Positions 58,946 to 64,000 of a DNA stretch of 64,000 nucleotides are shown here, piece after piece (position 1 is the stretch's first letter; every line of letters begins with the position of its first letter). This DNA comes from CAWCBH01 sp963793785. Its GTDB lineage: Bacteria > Actinomycetota > Thermoleophilia > Solirubrobacterales > 70-9. The notes under the pieces are model-generated. The model had not been told where the DNA came from. It ran no database searches and worked only from the letters and a program-made list of their open reading frames with translations. A program made the position numbers and the translations under genes. Location of the stretch: NCBI GenBank assembly GCA_963793785.1, contig CAWCBH010000004.1, positions 124,001 through 188,000 on the forward strand, written 5' to 3'.

Positions 58946-59014
58946 GATCGCCCGGTACCCGAAGCCGAGGGCTGTCGGGGTCCTCGGCCAGGACGGCAAC
59001 GGTCTCCCGCGTCA

Positions 59015-59088
<74 letters not shown>

Positions 59089-59106
59089 TCGAACAGGAGA
59101 GTACGG

Positions 59107-60465
59107 TCAGCGCACCCGCATCGTGGGACCGAACCCCGGCGGCAGGCGGCCGCAGGCGTAGGACGGTGCGCTGTCGGCAAGCTCGAGGCGGACGCGCTGG
59201 GTGAGGCGGGCGAGCACAAGCCGGCACTGAAGCGTCGTCAGGGTCCGCCCGATGCACACCCGCGGGCCGCCGCCGAATGGGAAGTAGGCGAATTGCGGTC
59301 GTCCCCGTCGCGCCTCCCGGGCGAATCGGTGGGGATCGAAGCGCTCGGGATCGGGGAAGTTGCGCGGGTCGCGCTGGACGATGTAAGGCGAGATCAGCAG
59401 CTTCGATCCGGCGGGGATAGATGTGCCGGTCGGGAGGACGTCGTCGGCGAGGGCGATGCGGAACACGAACGGGTTCGGTGGCCACAGCCGCATCGACTCG
59501 GCCACGACCATGTCCGTGTAGCGCAGCTCCCGGCAGGCTCCCTTCGGCGTCGAGTCGCCCAGCAGCCGCCGAACCTCGCCGCGGAGCTCAGTCTGGACGT
59601 CGTCGTGCCGGGCAATGCCGAGCAGGGTCCAGGTCAGGGTGCGAGCGACGTTCTCATACGCAGCCAGGACGAGAGTGAGGGCTTCGCCGCGGACCCGCCG
59701 AAGCTCGGTTGCGCCGTCAACGCCGCTGTGGGTGGCCATCACCATCGCAAGCAGGTCCTCGGCGCCGTCACTCCGCTGCCGGTGCTCGCGGATGATGAGA
59801 TCGAGGTGCCGGTCGAGATCGGCGATCGCACGGCGGCGCCGCGGAGAGAACGTGAGCGGCAGGAAGCCCGGCAGATCGACGAGCGAATTGAAGGTCCTGC
59901 TCATCACGTCGGTGCGCGTTGCGAGCCCCCGCTCGATCGCGGCCAGCTCGGCGCCCGACTCGACCCCGAACGTCGCCGCCACCATCGTGTTCAGCGAAAG
60001 CGCCGCCATCTCATCGGCGAGATCGATCTCATCTGCCCGCTGCCAGCGGTCGATCATCGCGTCCACGCCGCGCACGATCACGTCGCTCAGCCGCGCGATC
60101 GATCGCTCGCGGAAGACCGGCTGGACCCGCTTGCGCATCGGCCGGTGCGGGCCCTCTGCGCTGGTCATCAGCCCGTCGCCGAAGATCCGCTTTGCCCGGG
60201 CGCCGACGTTTCGCCGGCTCTTCGCATAGCCGTCGCGATGGGTGACGAACACGTGCCTGATGTCCTCCGGTCGCTTCAGCACGTACGTCGGCCGTCCGAT
60301 CCGCAACTGGACGACCTCTCCCGGCGCCTCGCGGCAGGCGTCGAGGAGGCGGAGCCGGTCCTTCCGGAAGGCCTGAAAGTGTCCGATGAAGGGCTGCCCG
60401 GAGGGCCCGGCCGCCAGCACCGGTGGGGCGGCAGCGGTCAAGCCGCCCACCCTAACGCGCCCCAT
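59107..60465 (-). CDS. Cytochrome P450
   Basis: The 452-residue P450 starts at ATG 60465. It has the K-helix ExxR in VVAESMRLWPPNPFVFRI, the PERF-like FPDPERFDPHRFAREARR, and the heme loop FPFGGGPRVCIGRTL with its Cys ligand. The I-helix reads LVLAAYENVARTLTW, where the usual AGxET/D-T acid-alcohol pair is ENV, so the proton-delivery Thr is missing. It resembles fatty-acid or terpenoid-type P450s of class CYP102/CYP110-like length. No redox partner is adjacent. Substrate unknown. Confidence 0.9.
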   Translation of the reverse strand: MGRVRVGGLTAAAPPVLAAGPSGQPFIGHFQAFRKDRLRLLDACREAPGEVVQLRIGRPTYVLKRPEDIRHVFVTHRDGYAKSRRNVGARAKRIFGDGLMTSAEGPHRPMRKRVQPVFRERSIARLSDVIVRGVDAMIDRWQRADEIDLADEMAALSLNTMVAATFGVESGAELAAIERGLATRTDVMSRTFNSLVDLPGFLPLTFSPRRRRAIADLDRHLDLIIREHRQRSDGAEDLLAMVMATHSGVDGATELRRVRGEALTLVLAAYENVARTLTWTLLGIARHDDVQTELRGEVRRLLGDSTPKGACRELRYTDMVVAESMRLWPPNPFVFRIALADDVLPTGTSIPAGSKLLISPYIVQRDPRNFPDPERFDPHRFAREARRGRPQFAYFPFGGGPRVCIGRTLTTLQCRLVLARLTQRVRLELADSAPSYACGRLPPGFGPTMRVR

Positions 60466-60493
60466 CGACGGGGAACCGTGATCTGATCCTGCT

Positions 60494-61720
60494 ATGAGCG
60501 GACCAGGGGCCGTTGTGATCGGCGCCTCCGTCAACGGGCTCGGGGTGGTGCGCGCGCTGGCCGCGAGAGGAATTCGCACCGCCGTCATCACCACCAAGCC
60601 GTATGACATCGCCCACCGGTCGCGCTGGGCCAGCGCCTGCTTCTCCGTCAGCGAGCTGCAGGAGAAACCGGACGCCCTTGCCGACCTGCTCGAGCGACGG
60701 GCTGGCGATTGGGCCGGCTGGGCGTTGTTCCCCACCAACGACGAGGCCCTCGCTGCGCTGAGCGAGCACGGCGAGTCGCTGTCGTCGCGCTACCGGCTCG
60801 TCGCGCCGCCGCTCGAGTCGATCGGTTTCCTGCTCGACAAGCAGTCGATGGCGGAGGCGGCCAGGGCCGTCGGAGTCGATACCCCGACCTCCTACGGCCC
60901 CGCGGAGCTCGAGACCCTGGCCCGTGACGACCTCCACTTCCCGGTTGTCGTCAAGCCGCTGGCGACGCCCCGGTTCTTCGCGTGCTTCGGCTCCAAGCTG
61001 GGCATCGCCAACGATCGCGGCGAGATGCGGGCCTGGATCGACGCCGATGCACCGAGTGCAGATCCCGGGAGTCGTCCTCGATCTGGTGCCGGGCCCGGAC
61101 AGCGATATCTACGCCTACTGCGCCTACCTTGATCAGGGCGGTGGGCTGGTCGCCGGGCGTTTGGTTCGGAAGCTGCGTCAGGGGCCTTCGGGGTTCGGCA
61201 ACGCCCGGGTCGCGAAGGTGGTCGCGGATGACCCTGGGCTGCAGGAGGCGACGCTGGAGATCGCGCGGCGGATCGGGCTGCGCGGGATGGTGATCGGCGA
61301 GTTCAAGCGCGATTCGCGTGATGGGCGACGGCGTTTCTTCGAGCTCAACGGGCGGTCGGTCGTCTACAACGCATTGCTGCGCCGCGCCGGGCTTGACCTT
61401 GCCGGCCTGGCGTGGAACGAGCATATGGGCGAGCGGCGGCGCCCTGACGTGCCGGACCGGTCTGGCGGGGCATCTGGACCCATCTACGTGACGACCTGCT
61501 GTATTCGGCGTTCGAGGCCCGCAACCGCCGGATCAGGCCCGCCGAGTTCCTCGCGCCGTATGCGCCGCAGGACGATCGATGCGGTCTGGTCGGCTCGCGA
61601 TCCGATGCCGTTCGTGGCCGAATGGTGGCGCACGCGGAAGCTCGGCGTCTCGGAGCTGAGAGAAGCGGAACGGAGCGAGCCTGCTCTCCGATCCCACCCG
61701 AGCCCCCGAGGCCGACATGA
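60494..61720 (+). CDS. ATP-grasp family ligase-like protein, three frameshifts
   Basis: ATG 60494 gives GAVVIGASVNGLGVVRALAA, then a domain with LFPTNDEALAALSEHGESL and the ATP-grasp segment LLDKQSMAEAARAVGVDTPT and HFPVVVKPLATPRFF. The frame changes near 61052. The central catalytic part follows: VVLDLVPGPDSDIYAYCAYL, KVVADDPGLQEATLEIARRI, and GEFKRDSRDGRRRFFELNGR. Two more changes near 61450 and 61570 link HLRDDLLYSAFEARNRRI and AVWSARDPMPFVAEWWRT. It resembles carbamoyl-phosphate-synthase-like or carboxylate-amine ATP-grasp enzymes found in capsule and natural-product loci. It is about 400 residues when corrected. Confidence 0.75.
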
Positions 61721-61727
61721 CCCGCGT

Positions 61728-63106
61728 TCAGACCGGCGGATGGCAGTGGGAGACGACAGCGCGGAACTTACCCTCGCTCCGCGCTGGTCCTCCGCGTTGC
61801 GGGGGATTATCTCGATATGCGACTGCCGGGCCGAGCAGCTCCCGCAGCAGCGGCTGCGCCCGCCGCTCGACGCGCTCGAAGGCCTCTCGATCGATCGTGA
61901 CGAGCCCCAGCTCGAAACGGTCGGGCTCGCGTTGGGTGAGCTGATACTGGAGCAGATCGGGATCACCCTGGAAGACCTGCCAGACGGCTCGCGGGTGGAC
62001 GAACCGACCATCGGGCATCGGCAGGATGTCCTCGACGCGGCCCTCCAGCTCCGAGAGGAGCTTGAAAGTGCGCCCGCAGCTGCACTGCTGCCGAGGAGAT
62101 CGACCCCAGGTCGCCGATCGGGTAATTGAGGAGCACCGAGCCTCGATTGACGAGGTTGCTGATCACCAGTCGTCCCGTCTCGTCGGGGGCGAGGGTCTTC
62201 TCCCTCGGCCCCGACGACGCGCACATGAGTGACGTCCTCGTGAAGATGGAAGCCTGAGCGCCGCTCGCAGTAGAAGCCGATCTTGAAGGCCTCGGCGGCG
62301 CTGTAGCGCGACATGACCGGGATCCCGAAGGCCTCCTTCGATCTGCTCTCGGCCTCCGTGTGGTAGCGCCTCCGCCACGTACATCACCATCTTCGGTGCG
62401 TGGATCTCGATCCCCCGGGCCGCGACGGTCTTGAAGAACAGGTGGATCCATCCGCCGTAGCCGACCAGCAGGTCCGGCTTCTCGGCCAGGGACAGCGCAG
62501 CGACTTCCTCGATCGGCGTGCGCACCGAAACGAAGCAGCCGGCCAGATCCCACAGGCATCAGGGTGCTCTGCCGATAGAAGGCGGTCACCTTTCGCAAGG
62601 TCGAGGTCTCGAAACCGACGTAGATCTCCTTGGGTAGGAAGGAGCCGCCGGTCCCCTCGATGACCGGTGCGCGCTCCCTTTCTCCGAGCGCGAGGTTAAG
62701 GAGCAGCGAGCGCCGGTCGTGCTGTACCCGCAATGGTGTGCCGGTGGAGCCGGTGGTGAAGAACGCCAGCGAGTCCCTGGCCGGACGGGCCTCGGAAAGG
62801 AAGAGCTGCGGCTGCCTGCGAACCAGCTCCCGGTCCAGCAGCGGCAGCCGGGCGAGATCCTCTGCGGTTCGGATCTGCGCGGTAGTCGATCCGCTCGCGA
62901 GCGAACAGCTCCCGGTAGTAGGGGACCGTCTTCGCCGCGTAAGCCACGATCCGGCGCACGCGCCGGTCGCGCCGGCGATCCACCTGCTCTCGCGGCAGGA
63001 AGGGGACTCTTCGCTGCCGCGCGTTCGCCGCTACGACGGCGCTGCCGGAGACCGCCGCAGCGGCGACGGACTCACAGGCTGAACGGGACCCGCGAGCGGC
63101 GAGCAA
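61728..63106 (-). CDS. CapK/phenylacetate-CoA ligase-like adenylate-forming enzyme, at least five frameshifts
   Basis: Pieces in all three minus frames line up in order as one CapK/PaaK-type protein. They are RIVAYAAKTVPYYRELFARE; EDLARLPLLDRELVRRQPQL; the P-loop FFTTGSTGTPLRVQHDRRS; EKPDLLVGYGGWIHLFFKTV and APKMVMYVAEALPHGG; IPVMSRYSAAEAFKIGFYCE; DETGRLVISNLVNRGSVLLN and YPIGDLGS; and the end LEGRVEDILPMPDGRFVHP. Frame changes fall near 62875, 62555, 62365, 62200 and 62085. Start uncertain. Such enzymes activate carboxylic acids and occur in capsule and lipid loci. As written no functional protein can be made. Confidence 0.7.
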
Positions 63107-64000
63107 CGGTGCGCAGGTCCTCGATCACGCTTCTGGAGAGGGGAATGCCGGCGCGCAGACGGTGGTCGCGGACCTCGCGTTCGGGATCGCCGGCAACCAG
63201 CACCGGCCTGCCGGGGGAAAGTGGACGGGCCGCACGCAGCGAGTCCGCCAGCCGGTCGAGGTCGCCCTCGAAGCGATCGTCCTGACGAAACCGGCCCGGG
63301 TCGAGCGCCCAGAAGAAGTGCCCGACGCCGCTGTTCCTCACCGCTCGGTCTTGGCAGGGTGGCGGAGAGGATCTCGACCATCGCGGCGAGACCGTAGCCT
63401 TTGTGACTCGCATTCTCGGGCCGGCTGCCGAGCGGCGTGAGCCGCCGCTGCGCCGCCGCCACACGCCCGTTCCCGACTGGGCGGCCCCGAGCGTCGAGGG
63501 CCCACCCGGGGGGATCCTCCGTCCCTCTCGCCACCTGGTCAGCACCTTGCCCATCGAGGCGGTGCTGGTGGCGATGTCGAGGAGGAAGCCCCTTCCAGCC
63601 TCGGAGGGCGCCGCGAAGGAGATCGCGTTCGTCCCCAGCATCGCGTCGGCGGCGAAGGTCGGCACGACGGCGCGCTCTTGCGTGTTGGTGGTCACCAGAC
63701 CCAGCAGCCCCGCCTCCGAGGCCATCGCGGCATAGCTGCCGGCGGCGCCGAAGTGGCCGGAGCTGCGGACCGCGACCGCCGCCACGCCGGTTTCGCGAGC
63801 CTTGGCGATCGCCATCCTCATCGCGCGGTCCGCGGGCAGGTGCCCGAGCCCGCCGCCACCATCGAGAAGCGCCGTCGACGGTCCCTCGGTGAGGACCGTG
63901 ACGGCGGCTGGAATCCTCATCGAGCCGTCGCTGAGCGCGCGCTGGTAGTGCAACAGCATCGCGACACCGTGCGAGTCGATTCCGCACAGATCCGGGTAGA
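63072..64000 (-). CDS. Malate/L-lactate dehydrogenase (Ldh2) family oxidoreductase, partial and frameshifted
   Basis: The gene enters from the right edge in frame as DLCGIDSHGVAMLLHYQRAL, the usual Ldh2 start region. It continues VAAVAVRSSGHFGAAGSYAA, MLGTNAISFAAPSEAG, FLLDIATSTASMGKVL, then after a frame change (near 63510) RPENASHKGYGLAAMVEIL. After a second change (near 63340) it reads VGHFFWALDPGRFRQDD, then VLVAGDPEREVRDHRLRAGI. These are conserved steps of the NAD(P)-dependent Ldh2/MDH/UlaE-like family. The first 30 or so residues are outside the window. Substrate could be ureidoglycolate, 2,3-diketogulonate, malate or lactate. Confidence 0.78.
   Translation of the reverse strand, partial: YPDLCGIDSHGVAMLLHYQRALSDGSMRIPAAVTVLTEGPSTALLDGGGGLGHLPADRAMRMAIAKARETGVAAVAVRSSGHFGAAGSYAAMASEAGLLGLVTTNTQERAVVPTFAADAMLGTNAISFAAPSEAGRGFLLDIATSTASMGKVLTRWREGRRIPPGGPSTLGAAQSGTGVWRRRSGGSRRSAAGPRMRVTKATVSPRWSRSSPPPCQDRAVRNSGVGHFFWALDPGRFRQDDRFEGDLDRLADSLRAARPLSPGRPVLVAGDPEREVRDHRLRAGIPLSRSVIEDLRTVARRSRVPFSL

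Overview
The window is a 64 kb chromosomal segment of a very GC-rich bacterium. Gene content and order point to an actinobacterium, most likely class Thermoleophilia (Solirubrobacterales or Gaiellales relatives). The reasons are the jag-rsmG-parA-parB block typical of the origin region, the rpsF-ssb-rpsR-rplI-dnaB block, a menaquinol-based split cytochrome bc complex, many GTG starts, and secreted proteins with asparagine-rich repeats of a type I associate with that class. The lineage call is inference; no rRNA gene is present.

Layout. 0-3 kb: chromosome segregation block (jag, rsmG, parA, parB) and tRNA-Ile. 3-6 kb: broken SRPBCC and RTX-like genes and an arsenic operon (arsR-arsI-arsC). 6-16 kb: bifunctional-nuclease family protein, ddl, an aminotransferase, a phosphodiesterase-GtrA-GT-C membrane operon, a YmdB-type phosphoesterase and an ABC-2 exporter. 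16-24 kb: heme genes (hemB, a fused siroheme-decarboxylase-like/Lrp-fold protein, hemL), one unknown gene, Rieske, cytochrome b6 and subunit IV-cytochrome c, then menG and a polyprenyl diphosphate synthase. This is a respiratory-chain supercluster that makes heme, quinone and the complex that uses both. 24-30 kb: dcd, tatA-tatC, tRNA-Lys and a nucleotide-sugar dehydrogenase. 30-35.5 kb, minus strand: rpsF, ssb, rpsR, rplI, dnaB, a DnaC/DnaI-like loader and purA. 36-44 kb, minus strand: secreted hydrolase, OtsA, TreT-like synthase, HtrA-like lipoprotein and a histidine kinase/response regulator pair. 44-58 kb: envelope proteins (M28-like membrane protein, flippase-like protein, GT-C, class A PBP, MscS, RDD-CPBP fusion, L,D-transpeptidase), plus thiL and pyrE. 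59-64 kb: tRNA-Arg followed by an accessory-looking set (P450, ATP-grasp, CapK-like ligase, Ldh2-family dehydrogenase).

Two general properties stand out. First, at least ten genes have a TANNNT -10 hexamer ending only 6-9 bases before an ATG or GTG start, which implies leaderless transcripts. Second, about 23 apparent single-base frameshifts break genes whose two halves are both well conserved in neighbouring frames. They are densest after 60.9 kb. Core replication and translation genes are intact. I read most of these breaks as sequence or assembly indels, but this cannot be settled from the sequence alone.

I saw no CRISPR array, insertion sequence, prophage or rRNA operon. The most novel structural item is a 90-base, three-stem palindrome (12690-12779) inserted without a stop codon inside a GT-C type membrane protein gene. 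Two copies of a REP-like double hairpin flank thiL.
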